DNA of 64,000 nt. Source: Streptomyces ortus (GTDB lineage Bacteria; Actinomycetota; Actinomycetes; Streptomycetales; Streptomycetaceae). Position numbers and translations under genes: made by a program. Numbering within the stretch: the first letter of the stretch is position 1; the number at the start of each line of letters is the position of its first letter. A model generated the notes under the pieces. It was not told the DNA's origin. It did no database searches and saw only the letters and a program-made list of their open reading frames with translations. The stretch is taken from the NCBI RefSeq assembly GCF_026341275.1, contig NZ_JAIFZO010000002.1, forward strand, positions 8,338,118 to 8,402,117, read 5' to 3'. Shown here one piece after another: positions 33,874-42,072 of the stretch.

Positions 33874-34809
33874 ATGAATCAGCCCGTCCGCGTCGTCTTC
33901 CGTTCCGCTTCTCGCGCGGCGCCCGCTTTCGGTGAGGGCCTGCGGGTCGCTCTCTACCAGGGGCAGGGAGCGGTCGGCAGCCGCCAGGCGGTGGAGCAGA
34001 ACCTGGAGCGGCTGATCGAGGTGACCGCGCTGGCGGCGGAGTACGGCTGCCAGGTGGTGGTGTTCCCGGAGAAGTACACCACCGGTTACGCCATCGGCCC
34101 CGAGCAGTGCCGCGAGCTGGCCGAGCACCGCGAGGGTCCCTCGGTCGAGCGCGCCCGGCTGGCGGCGAAGGAGAACGGCCTGGCCGTGGTCCTGCCGTAC
34201 CCGGAACGCGACGGATCCGAGTTCTTCGACTCGATCAGCGTGATCGCGGCCGACGGGCTGGTGGCGGCGAATTACCGCAAGACCCACCTGTACGGGGCGG
34301 CCGAGCGGCGCAACTACTCCTTCGGCAACGACCTGCCACCCGTGGTCGGCGTCAACGGCATCGCGGTCGGCGTGCTCAATTGCTACGAGTGTGAGTTCCC
34401 GCCGCTGTACCAGTACCTGGCTGAAAAGGGCGCCCAGGTCGTCCTTGGGCCCACCGCCGCCGACGGGCACTTCCGGCTGGCCGACGGCACCATGAGTCAG
34501 GTTCCCTACCAGGACGCCACCCGTCACATCATCCCCGCCATGGCCGGCATCTGGCGCCTGTTCATCGCTTACGCGAACCGCCGCGGTTGGGAACAGGTCC
34601 CGGCCGGAGCATGGCAGTACCAGGGCAACTCCGGCGTCTGGGCCCCGGACGGCGACCCCTTGATCGCCGCCACCGCCGAAGACCGCCACCACGACTGCCT
34701 TTTCGTCGCGGACTGCCTCCCCGCAACCGTCCCGCCCTTCAGCCCCGAAGGACACCACCCCACCGACAACCGCCTCACCCTCAACCCCGTCCTCAAGCCC
34801 GCGAGATGA
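33874..34809 (+). CDS. carbon-nitrogen hydrolase (nitrilase superfamily)
   Basis: About 311 residues. The Glu-Lys-Cys triad is visible: Glu66 in VFPEKYTTGY, Lys in ANYRKTHLYG and Cys in NCYECEFPP; the second Glu of many members may be in SVERARLAAKENG. The substrate group is unclear; aliphatic amidase, N-carbamoyl-amine hydrolase and nitrilase are possible. The first ~22 residues extend before the usual start of the fold (LRVALYQGQG), so a later start is possible. GAGGGAT lies upstream of the ATG. It stands alone before the enolase remnant. Confidence 0.8.
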   Translation: MNQPVRVVFRSASRAAPAFGEGLRVALYQGQGAVGSRQAVEQNLERLIEVTALAAEYGCQVVVFPEKYTTGYAIGPEQCRELAEHREGPSVERARLAAKENGLAVVLPYPERDGSEFFDSISVIAADGLVAANYRKTHLYGAAERRNYSFGNDLPPVVGVNGIAVGVLNCYECEFPPLYQYLAEKGAQVVLGPTAADGHFRLADGTMSQVPYQDATRHIIPAMAGIWRLFIAYANRRGWEQVPAGAWQYQGNSGVWAPDGDPLIAATAEDRHHDCLFVADCLPATVPPFSPEGHHPTDNRLTLNPVLKPAR

Positions 34810-34936
34810 CACGCCCGCACCGTGCTCGGTGCCGATCGTGCGCCGACGGTCTCGGCCGGCTGCCCCATCCGGCCCAAGACAGCCGGTGGTGGGCCGGTCT
34901 GGAATGGGTCGAGGCGCACGCTGGAAGGGGACACCC

Positions 34937-35682
34937 GTGTCCGCCCACCGTCCGCGCCACGCGAACGAGGACCGCGACCAGGCGTACGCGGAGATCCTCG
35001 ACTCCCGCGCCCGCCCCACCCTCGCCGTCGTCCTGGACCGCCGACGGCCTGCGCGTACGTGCCGGGGTGCCCTCCGGTGCGTCCACCGGCACCCGAGAGG
35101 CCGTCGAACTGCGCGACGGCGACCGGGATCGGTACGGCGGCCAGGGCGTCACCGAGGCTGTCGCCCCCGTCGGCGCACCCGATATGCCCGAGGCGGTACG
35201 TGCCGGTGCCGAGGTGTACGCCAGGCTCAAGGCGCGTCCCGCCCGCGAGGGCCACCCGACCGGTCTGGGCGACGAGGGTGGCTTCGCCCCCGACATCGCC
35301 CGCCCCGCAGACGTCCTGGCCCTCCTCGTCGAGGCCATCACGGATTCCGGGTACTTGCCGAGCCACACTGGCATCGCCATCGCCATCGCCCTCGACCCGG
35401 CCGCCAGCGAGTTCCGCGACACGGCCGACGGCCGCTACCGTGTCGCGGGCGAAGCTCTGACCAGCGATCAGCTCATCGACCGCTACGAGGCGATGTGCGA
35501 CCGCTTCCCCATCTGGTCCATCGAGGACGGGCTCGGCGAGGACGACTGGGACGGCTGGGTGCGACTGACCGAACGTCTCGGCCACCGCGTCCAGTTGGTG
35601 GGCGACGACCTGTTCGTCACCAACCCGGCCATCATCGCCGAGGCGATCGAGAAGAAGGCCGCCAACGCCTCCTTGCTCAACG
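34937..35682 (+). pseudogene. enolase remnant with frameshift and deletions
   Basis: GTG with a ribosome site opens YAEILDSRARPTLAVVL, the enolase N-terminus. Near 35035 the frame shifts to DGLRVRAGVPSGASTGTREA, the substrate-loop region. After GGQGVTEAV about 120 residues are missing. MPEAVRAGAEVYARLKA, PTGLGDEGGFAPDI, YPIWSIEDGLGEDDWDGW-like and VGDDLFVTN follow. The sequence ends abruptly after KKAANASLL, before the catalytic Lys. The catalytic Glu region is in the deleted part, so it is not an active enolase. Confidence 0.8.
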
Positions 35683-35875
35683 GGTCACGTGCCGGGTCGC
35701 GTTCCGGGGCGCGCGCCACCTGGTCCAGGAAGGCGCCGACAGCCCTGCCGAAGTTGTCGATCTCCGCCGCGACGGCCGCGGGGGCGACCAGGCCGACCCG
35801 GGTCAGGGCCGCGCTCCACTCGCTCCAGTCGTAGTCCCAGCCCCGTCGGTCGGCATGGGCGCGGCTGATGACCAT
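35683..35875 (-). pseudogene. 5' fragment of an unknown gene joined to the enolase remnant
   Basis: On the minus strand an ATG at 35875 opens ISRAHADRRGWDYDWSEWSAA followed by VGLVAPAAVAAEIDNFGRAVG, which reads like a genuine protein start (Trp/Tyr-containing, normal composition). It then runs into antisense enolase sequence at about 35683. The rest of the gene is lost. Not recognised. Confidence 0.4.
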
Positions 35876-36021
35876 CGTGAACCTGGCGAACTTACTGGTG
35901 ACCGCCCTCTGATGACAATGCTCGACTACCGGTAACTGCCCCCGCAGTCAAGGCGTTCGGGGTGTGAGGGAAGCGGTACCCCTTGGAGCGCGAGGGAGGG
36001 GGACCCGGGCGTGTCCGGAGC

Positions 36022-36049
36022 TGTCAAGGCCAGCGTCGTACACTATAGT
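36022..36049 (+). promoter_or_regulatory. candidate promoter of the response regulator gene
   Basis: TGTCAA and TATAGT with a 16-base spacer lie 89 bases before the start at 36138, in the only AT-rich patch of the 262-base gap. An inverted-repeat-like CTATAGTTATCCTAGAG follows. Confidence 0.35.
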
Positions 36050-36137
36050 TATCCTAGAGCGGACGGGTTCCGGTCAGGTCCCACCTCTCAGGACTCTTTC
36101 GTCACCACGGTCATCAGCGTAGCCAGCGGAGGTTTCC

Positions 36138-36797
36138 ATGCGCGTTCTGATCGTCGAGGACCATGCTGAAATCGCCGACGCTCTCAGGAGCGGACTCAAC
36201 GACCATGGCTTCGAGACAGCGATGGCGGACACCTGTCAGACGGCCCTGGAACGCTACGCGGACGTGGACGCTGTCCTGCTGGACGTCGGACTGCCGGACG
36301 GCAACGGCATGGATGTCTGCCGCACCATCCGCGCCTCGTCCAGCGTTCCCATCATCATGGTCAGCGGTCGCGACGACGAGTTCGACCGCGTCCTCGGTCT
36401 GCGCATGGGAGCCGACGACTATGTAGTGAAGCCGTGCGGCCTGCGCGAACTGGTGGCCCGTATCGAGGCGGTGGTCCGGCGCGCCGTCGGCTGGGCCAGG
36501 TCGAGCGGCGGATCACGCGTGGTCGGCCCCCTCTCCATCGACCTCAAGCAGCGCCGAGCGTTCATGGACGGCGTCGAACTGCCCTTCACCCGCAAGGAGT
36601 TCGATCTGCTCGTACTGCTCACCGGAGAGCCCGGCAAGGTCTTCGACCGGGAGGCGATCATGCGCCATGTCTGGGGTCACCCCAGCGTGGGGGACACCCG
36701 GACCCTCGGTGTCCACATGGTCAGCCTGCGCCGGAAACTCGGCGCGCCCGAACTGATCCAGACCGTGCGCGGAGTCGGTTTCCGCTTCGCGCACTGA
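36138..36797 (+). CDS. OmpR-family response regulator
   Basis: About 219 residues. Receiver: VLIVEDHAEI, phospho-acceptor Asp in AVLLDVGLPDGNG, Lys in DDYVVKPCGLRE. Winged helix: LPFTRKEFDLLVLLTGEPGKVF and DTRTLGVHMVSLRRKLGAPE. Upstream GGAGG-type ribosome site. It lies 199 bases before a histidine kinase gene on the same strand, which is its probable partner. Its closeness to the polyketide cluster leaves open a role there, but nothing in the sequence shows it. Confidence 0.85.
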   Translation: MRVLIVEDHAEIADALRSGLNDHGFETAMADTCQTALERYADVDAVLLDVGLPDGNGMDVCRTIRASSSVPIIMVSGRDDEFDRVLGLRMGADDYVVKPCGLRELVARIEAVVRRAVGWARSSGGSRVVGPLSIDLKQRRAFMDGVELPFTRKEFDLLVLLTGEPGKVFDREAIMRHVWGHPSVGDTRTLGVHMVSLRRKLGAPELIQTVRGVGFRFAH

Positions 36798-36996
36798 CCT
36801 GCTCGCGCTGAGGCCTGCGGGGACACGTCCTGGGCGACGCCACGCCCGGCAATCCACAGGCCACGTCTGCAGGCGCCAAGTTTGCCGCGCGGTGCGAGCA
36901 GGGGGCGCTTCCGCCCGATCGCTGTGCGTCCGTGCCACCGGTCTCCGCTCCATCGCGGCGGCAGACCGCCCTACGCCGTACGAGAGGCACACGTCG

Positions 36997-38001
36997 ATGC
37001 TCCTGCCCCTATTCGCTTCTGTGGTGGGTCTCGCCGCGGCGCTCCTGGGTGTCGCCTACCGTTGCTGGTGCGCGAGACTCCTCGCCTCCCTGGACGCGGT
37101 CACCAGGACCATACGTCAGCTGGAACGCGGCGAACCCGTGGAGCTCCTGGCCGAGCACGCCGGCCCGGCGCAGACCCGTGAACTGGTCGAATCCGTCAAC
37201 CGCATCGCCTCCACCACCCAGGCCGTCGACGAGCGCTACCGCATGCTCCTGTCGGACATCGCGCACCAGCAGCGCACCACCCTCCATCTCCTCGGCATCC
37301 GGATGGAACGGCTTGCCGCCCATCTGTCGGCCCCGGGCGCCGAGGTGCACAGCATGATCACCAACGACCTGGAACGGTTGCGCGCCACGGTGTCGGAACT
37401 GCGCGAGGCGTCGACCGCCACCGTCAGCCCGCCCATCGAGGTCGACGCCGGTCTCGTCGTGCGGGAGCGCGTCGCCGCCTGGGCCGACGCCGCCGTCGAT
37501 CGCCAACTGGTCCTGGACGCACCGCTCACGAGCGGCCGGGCGACCGTCATGGCCCGTGGCGGCACGCTGGAGCGGGTGATCGACATTCTGCTGGACAACG
37601 CTGTCAGGATGTCCCGGCCGCGCGGTGCCGTCATCGTGCGCACGGTGACGACCGGCGGCCAGGTGCACATCCGGGTGAGCGACGAGGGGCCCGGCATGAC
37701 CAAGCGGGAACGGGAGGAGGCCGTACGGGGAGGGCGCATCGGCGGCCGGGGCCACCGTCCGGGCAGGGGCGACGACGGCGGTGCGAGTGTACGTCCCGGG
37801 AGTGGCGGCAGTGAGGGGTGGGGTCTGGGGCTCTCCATCGCCCACATGCTGGTCGTCTCCCACGGAGGTGAACTCACCCTGGAGAGCGGCCCCGGCGGGC
37901 GCGGTCTGACGGCGCACATCCGGTTCCCGCAGGTGTCTCCGGTCGGAGACACCCCGCTCCGCCGCCTGCTGGACGTTCCGTCGAGCCGGGCCCGCGAGTA
38001 G
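36997..38001 (+). CDS. sensor histidine kinase with unusual phospho-acceptor box
   Basis: About 334 residues. One N-terminal hydrophobic segment (LFASVVGLAAALLGVAYRCW), then a linker. The phospho-acceptor helix reads LSDIAHQQRTTLHLLGIRM, so the usual HELRTP is HQQRTT with the His kept. N box LLDNAVRMSRPRG, G1 DEGPGMTK, G2 GWGLGLSIAHMLVVSHGGEL. A Gly/Arg-rich insert (~residues 245-270) stands between G1 and G2. No outside sensor domain is evident. It pairs with the response regulator just upstream. ATG 36997 was preferred over the longer frame. Confidence 0.8.
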   Translation: MLLPLFASVVGLAAALLGVAYRCWCARLLASLDAVTRTIRQLERGEPVELLAEHAGPAQTRELVESVNRIASTTQAVDERYRMLLSDIAHQQRTTLHLLGIRMERLAAHLSAPGAEVHSMITNDLERLRATVSELREASTATVSPPIEVDAGLVVRERVAAWADAAVDRQLVLDAPLTSGRATVMARGGTLERVIDILLDNAVRMSRPRGAVIVRTVTTGGQVHIRVSDEGPGMTKREREEAVRGGRIGGRGHRPGRGDDGGASVRPGSGGSEGWGLGLSIAHMLVVSHGGELTLESGPGGRGLTAHIRFPQVSPVGDTPLRRLLDVPSSRARE

Positions 38002-38041
38002 AGATCGCGAGTAGGGACCGCGAACAGGGATCGCGAGCAGG
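37990..38041. repeat. 13-bp tandem repeat at the edge of the polyketide cluster
   Basis: Copies ATCGCGAGTAGGG, ACCGCGAACAGGG and ATCGCGAGCAGGT follow a partial copy that contains the kinase stop codon. It fills the gap between the convergent kinase and ketoreductase genes. Confidence 0.65.
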
Positions 38042-38788
38042 TCACCCGACGACTCCGCCGTCCACCCGTAGGACGGACCCCGTCACATAGGTCGCCCGGA
38101 CCAGGAAGGACACGCTGTCGGCCACCTCCTCCGCGGTGCCGAAGCGGCCCAGCGCGATGGAGGACAACAGGGTGCCGCGGGTCTTCTCGGACAGTCCGCG
38201 CAGCATCTCGGTGTCGATGAAGCCCGGCGCGACGGCGTTGACCCGGATACCGAAGCGGCCCACCTCCTTGGCCAGGGAGCGGCTGAAGCCGATGATTCCC
38301 GCCTTGGTGGCCGAGTAGTTGGTCTGGGTGGCGTTGCCCAGGACCCCGGACACCGAGGACACGTTGATGACACAGCCCGACTTGCGCTTGATCATGGGGA
38401 AGGTGGCGGCACGGCACACGTTGTAGGTGCCGGTGAGGTTGACGTCCATGACGTCGTGCCAGCTGGCGTCCTCCATCATGGCGAGCGGGCCGTCCCGGAC
38501 GATGCCGGCCGAAGTGACGACCACCTCCAACGGGCCCAGTTCCTGTTCGGTCCGCGTCACCCACTCGCGGACGGCCTGCGGATCGACGACATCGGCTCGG
38601 GTTCCGACGGCGCGTCCGCCGAGGTCGGTGGCCTCCTTCTCCAGCGTCCGGGCGTCGTCGTCGCTGGAACGGTGGCAGAAGGCCACGTCGAATCCGTCCC
38701 GCACCAGGCGCAGGACGACAGCCCGGCCGATGCCACGGGAGCCGCCGGTCACCAGGGCGGCGGGGCGGGCTTGTCCGGTGCTCTGCAT
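38042..38788 (-). CDS. FabG-type 3-oxoacyl-ACP reductase of the second PKS set
   Basis: About 248 residues, short-chain dehydrogenase. NADP site ALVTGGSRGIGRAVV (residues ~11-25), catalytic Ser in NVSSVSG, Tyr/Lys in NYSATKAGI, and ALGRFGTAEEVA with a C-terminal VLRVDGGVVG. It is nearer to FabG than to the ActIII-type aromatic ketoreductase at 58083. It is the last gene of the minus-strand cluster and 467 bases after the CLF-like gene. It should reduce the beta-keto group of the acyl chain made by the adjacent KS/CLF pair. Confidence 0.85.
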   Translation of the reverse strand: MQSTGQARPAALVTGGSRGIGRAVVLRLVRDGFDVAFCHRSSDDDARTLEKEATDLGGRAVGTRADVVDPQAVREWVTRTEQELGPLEVVVTSAGIVRDGPLAMMEDASWHDVMDVNLTGTYNVCRAATFPMIKRKSGCVINVSSVSGVLGNATQTNYSATKAGIIGFSRSLAKEVGRFGIRVNAVAPGFIDTEMLRGLSEKTRGTLLSSIALGRFGTAEEVADSVSFLVRATYVTGSVLRVDGGVVG

Positions 38789-38869
38789 ACATGTCTCCTG
38801 GGGTAGTGCGTCGGGGGAACGGAAGTGAGCCGGGCGGGCTCGACAGTGCCGAAGCCGCCGGGTCTGCGG

Positions 38870-39085
38870 GACCAGCCAGGCCGGCCCGACCGACCAGCCG
38901 GGCCAGCCCAACCAGGCAGGCCCGTCGAAGCGGCCCGCCCGATCGGGCCAGTCGAACCGGCCGGCCCAGTCAGGCTGGCCGAACCAGTCAGGTGAGTCGG
39001 GTCAGTGAAGGCAGCCAAGGCAGCCAAGACGGTCAGGGCAGCCAAGGCCGCCAAGACGGTCAGGGCGGCCAGTACGGCGTACAGG
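38870..39085. repeat. degenerate GC-rich repeats in a 467-base gap
   Basis: The stretch 38789-39255 holds no credible gene. It is built of short related units such as GGCCAGTCGAACCGGCC and GCCAAGACGGTCAGGGC; the latter occurs twice, 27 bases apart (39023 and 39050). It separates the CLF-like gene from the ketoreductase gene. Confidence 0.55.
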
Positions 39086-39255
39086 GAACCGTCCCGGTCC
39101 GGACGGGGTGGCCGGACCGGGACGGAGTTCAGCCGGTCAGAGGGCGAGGGACGTTCCGGCGCGGCGAGGGACGGCGACGGCGGCGAGGGACGGCCGGGGA
39201 GGTCCGGGCGCGGGCGGAACGGGCTGTTCCGCCCGCCCCGCCCCCGCGCGCCGGC

Positions 39256-40338
39256 TCAGGACTCCGCGATGCGCAGCAGCGCGGCGGCAGCCATCCCGCT
39301 CGGGTCGACCGAGGTGATCACCGCGATCCGGCCCGCCGACGCCGGATCCTGCTCGGCGAGGCTCAGCACCGACGCGATCTGGAACGCCGAGGACACCGAG
39401 TGGGTCTCGCCGATCAGGTCCGCGGCCGGCGGGACGAGCGTCTCGGCGTCGAACAGCTCGGTCAGCCGGGCGTGTTCGGCCCGGCCCGCCGCGTCGGCCG
39501 TACCGGAGTGCGACACCGCCCAGACCTGGTCCGCCTTCTCGTCGACGGACGACAGCGCCGCCTCCACGCAGTGCCCCACCGCCGCACCCCAGTCGCCGTC
39601 GGCGACCATGCGGGTCCGCACGGAGAGCACCGACGCGAGCGGCCGGCTGCCGGGCGCCGGCTCCAGGCCGAGCAGGAAGATCGCGCAGCCCTCGCCGAGT
39701 ACGGTCTCGGGCTCCTCCGGGAGGCGCCCGTAGTGCTCCACCAGGGACCGTGCCGAGGAGAACTCCTCCGCGGCCCCGCAGAGCACCTGCCGGGCCCGCC
39801 CGGTCAGCAGCAGCCGCCGCGAGTAGGTGAGTCCGACCATGCCGGTCGGACGGCCGGCGCCGATCGTGCTGTTGGGACCGCGCAGGCCGTACCAGATGGC
39901 GCAGCGGCCGGCCGCGCCGTTCATCACCGCGTACGGGATCGTCGCCGGCTCCACGTGGTAGGGCCGGGCGCCGGTCAGGGAGCTGTGGGTGATCTCCATC
40001 GAGCTCTGCAGGCTGCCCGCGGTGGTGCCCAGTACGAGCGCCACGTCGTCGGCGCCGTCCTCGGGGTGGGCGACCTCTTCGAGGACGTGGCCGACCGTCG
40101 TGATCGTCAGGCCGGTCACCCGGTTCATCATCCGGGTGCCCTTGCGGCCCAGGCTCGCGCGGATGTCGTAGCCGGGGACCACGGCGCCGTGCGTGGTGGG
40201 CACCTGCCACTCCAGCGGGTCCAACGGCCCGATGGCCGACCGGCGTTGGGTTGTTCCGGCGGCGAACGCCGCACGCCCGACGCCGAACGGCGAGGTCGCC
40301 GACCATGTGCTGATCACCGGATAGGGCATGCCGGTCAC
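39256..40338 (-). CDS. CLF-like (Cys-less) ketosynthase of the second PKS set
   Basis: About 360 residues of the thiolase fold, shorter than a normal KS. The active-site Cys is absent: the nucleophile-elbow region reads NSTIGAGRPTGMVGL, and there is no HGTGT motif. LTGARPYHVEPATIPYAV and VLGEGCAIFLLGL are KS-like. It is therefore a chain-length-factor-type partner, as in highly reducing type II PKSs where a KS pairs with a Cys-less subunit. GTG 40338 overlaps the KS stop as GTGA with GGAGG ahead, so the two are made together. Confidence 0.8.
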   Translation of the reverse strand: MTGMPYPVISTWSATSPFGVGRAAFAAGTTQRRSAIGPLDPLEWQVPTTHGAVVPGYDIRASLGRKGTRMMNRVTGLTITTVGHVLEEVAHPEDGADDVALVLGTTAGSLQSSMEITHSSLTGARPYHVEPATIPYAVMNGAAGRCAIWYGLRGPNSTIGAGRPTGMVGLTYSRRLLLTGRARQVLCGAAEEFSSARSLVEHYGRLPEEPETVLGEGCAIFLLGLEPAPGSRPLASVLSVRTRMVADGDWGAAVGHCVEAALSSVDEKADQVWAVSHSGTADAAGRAEHARLTELFDAETLVPPAADLIGETHSVSSAFQIASVLSLAEQDPASAGRIAVITSVDPSGMAAAALLRIAES

Positions 40339-41591
40339 CGTGCCTCCTTGTCGTGACGGCCGAGGACGACCACGGAGTTGTTGCCTCCGAAGGCCAGGCC
40401 GTTGTTCTGCACGATCCGCAGGTCCGCCGGGACGGACTCGTTGGGCACGCAGTCGATCTCGCACTCCGGATCGGTCTCGACGTGGTTGATCGTGGGCGGG
40501 ATGAAGCCGTGGGTGATCGCCAGCGAACAGGCGATGGTGGCCAGCGCGCTCGCGGCGCCCATGGCATGCCCCAGCATCGACTTCAGCGAGATGGTGCGGG
40601 GCGGCAGGTTGTCGTAGATGTCGCGGATCGCCCGCGCCTCGGTCGTGTCGTTGGCCTTGGTGCCGGTGCCGTGGGCCGAGATCAGGTCGACCTCGTGGGG
40701 CGCCACACCCGCGTTCTCCAGCGCCGAGGTCATGCACCGGGCGACGCTGGACTGGTCGGGGACCGCGGGGTGGTGGGCGTCGCAGCTCAGTCCGTAACCG
40801 AGGACCTCGGAGTAGATACGGGCGCCGCGGGCGAGTGCCGACTCCAGACTCTCCAGCATCACCACCCCCGCTCCCTCGCTGTTGATGAGGCCGCGCCGGT
40901 CCTTGTCGAACGGCCGGCAGACGTCGGGGGCGACCGTGCCCAGCCGGTAGAACGAGACGAAGTTCTTCAGACAGATGGCGTCCGCTCCGCCGCACAGGGC
41001 GAAGTCCGCGTCACCGACCCGGATCGCGTCGAAACCGTTGCCCACGGAGTAGTTGCCCGCCGAGCAGGCGGTGCCCAGGGTGAGCGCCTCGACATCCGTG
41101 AGGGAGAACTCCCGGGCCACCGCGGCGGACAGCCCGTTCACGCCGAGCCGTCGCGCCAGTGCGCGGTCCACCCTCTGCGGATCGCCCGCGACCCGCTGCG
41201 CCACCAGGGTGTCGGCGTCCCGGGATTCCCCGTCGGTGGTGCCGATGGAGATCTGGCCGCGCAGACCACGCAGGTCCTCGTCGGCGAGACCGGCGTCCTC
41301 CACGGCCATCCGGGCAGCCGCCACGGAGAACTGGGTGGCCCGCCCCAGCTCCTTCACCGGAGAGTGGTGAATCCATTTCTCCGGTTCGAAGCCGGCCACT
41401 TCGGCGCCGTTGGCGTATTCGAAACCGGAGGTGTCGAAGGCGGTGATCGGCGCGACGTTGCTGCGCCCGGTCCGCAATCCCTCGGTGAACTCAGCGACAC
41501 CCGTGCCTATGCTGGAGAAAACCCCGAGCCCGGTGATGACTACGCGTTGGGACGCCGGCCTGCTGTCAGCTCGGGCAAGAGTCGAATTCAT
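40335..41591 (-). CDS. ketosynthase (KS-alpha) of the second PKS set
   Basis: About 418 residues. Catalytic Cys176 in GTACSAGN, His in SAHGTGTKAND and His in SMLGHAMGA give a complete triad. VLGYGLSCDAHH is a motif I associate with KSs of polyene-type rather than aromatic type II systems, while the KS at 60523 has the aromatic type GCTSG. It should extend an acyl chain on the ACP at 41642. GAGGGG precedes the ATG. The gene lies 50 bases after the ACP gene and overlaps the CLF-like gene. Confidence 0.85.
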   Translation of the reverse strand: MNSTLARADSRPASQRVVITGLGVFSSIGTGVAEFTEGLRTGRSNVAPITAFDTSGFEYANGAEVAGFEPEKWIHHSPVKELGRATQFSVAAARMAVEDAGLADEDLRGLRGQISIGTTDGESRDADTLVAQRVAGDPQRVDRALARRLGVNGLSAAVAREFSLTDVEALTLGTACSAGNYSVGNGFDAIRVGDADFALCGGADAICLKNFVSFYRLGTVAPDVCRPFDKDRRGLINSEGAGVVMLESLESALARGARIYSEVLGYGLSCDAHHPAVPDQSSVARCMTSALENAGVAPHEVDLISAHGTGTKANDTTEARAIRDIYDNLPPRTISLKSMLGHAMGAASALATIACSLAITHGFIPPTINHVETDPECEIDCVPNESVPADLRIVQNNGLAFGGNNSVVVLGRHDKEAR

Positions 41592-41641
41592 GAATACCCC
41601 TCATGGGTCGGTTCCGGTTCCTGCTGAATCCCCGCCGGCCG

Positions 41642-41911
41642 CTACTTGGCCTCCGCCTTCGCTTTCGCCTTCGCCTCTTCCAGCACCTCGTAGATGCCTT
41701 CGAGGTTGATCATGCGCTTCATCTGGGACTGCTCGATGGAGACCTGGAGGGAGACCTCGATGGAGGCGAGGATCTCGATGGAGCGCAGGGAGTCGGCGTC
41801 GTGCTCCTCGGCCAGCAGGCTGGTCTCGGTGACCTCGTCGGGCTCTACTTCGAGGATGTCGCAGACAATGCTCTTCACGTGCTTGCGGGTTGCTTCGTCG
41901 ATGGTGGACAC
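41642..41911 (-). CDS. acyl carrier protein of the second PKS set
   Basis: About 89 residues. The phosphopantetheine site is Ser41 in HDADSLRSIE; helix 1 is KHVKSIVCDILEVEPDEV. The C-terminus is an Ala/Lys run. GTG 41911 has AGGAGG ahead. The 161-base gap upstream to the carboxylase gene is the longest inside this part of the cluster and is less GC-rich, so it may hold a promoter for the ACP-KS-CLF genes. It differs clearly from the ACP at 58951, supporting two separate PKS systems. Confidence 0.85.
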   Translation of the reverse strand: MSTIDEATRKHVKSIVCDILEVEPDEVTETSLLAEEHDADSLRSIEILASIEVSLQVSIEQSQMKRMINLEGIYEVLEEAKAKAKAEAK

Positions 41912-42072
41912 AATGCCTCCTGTGAGGAATGAGGGGATGGAAACGGCGGTGCAAGGGAATGGCGGCAGGCGGAGCCGTCCGTAATTCGCCGTGCCAGCTT
42001 TCCGGTTCGGTGCCTGGCGGGCAAGATGATGTTCTCTAAGATTGCGCGAAATTCGGGGCCGGAGCGGCCGGT

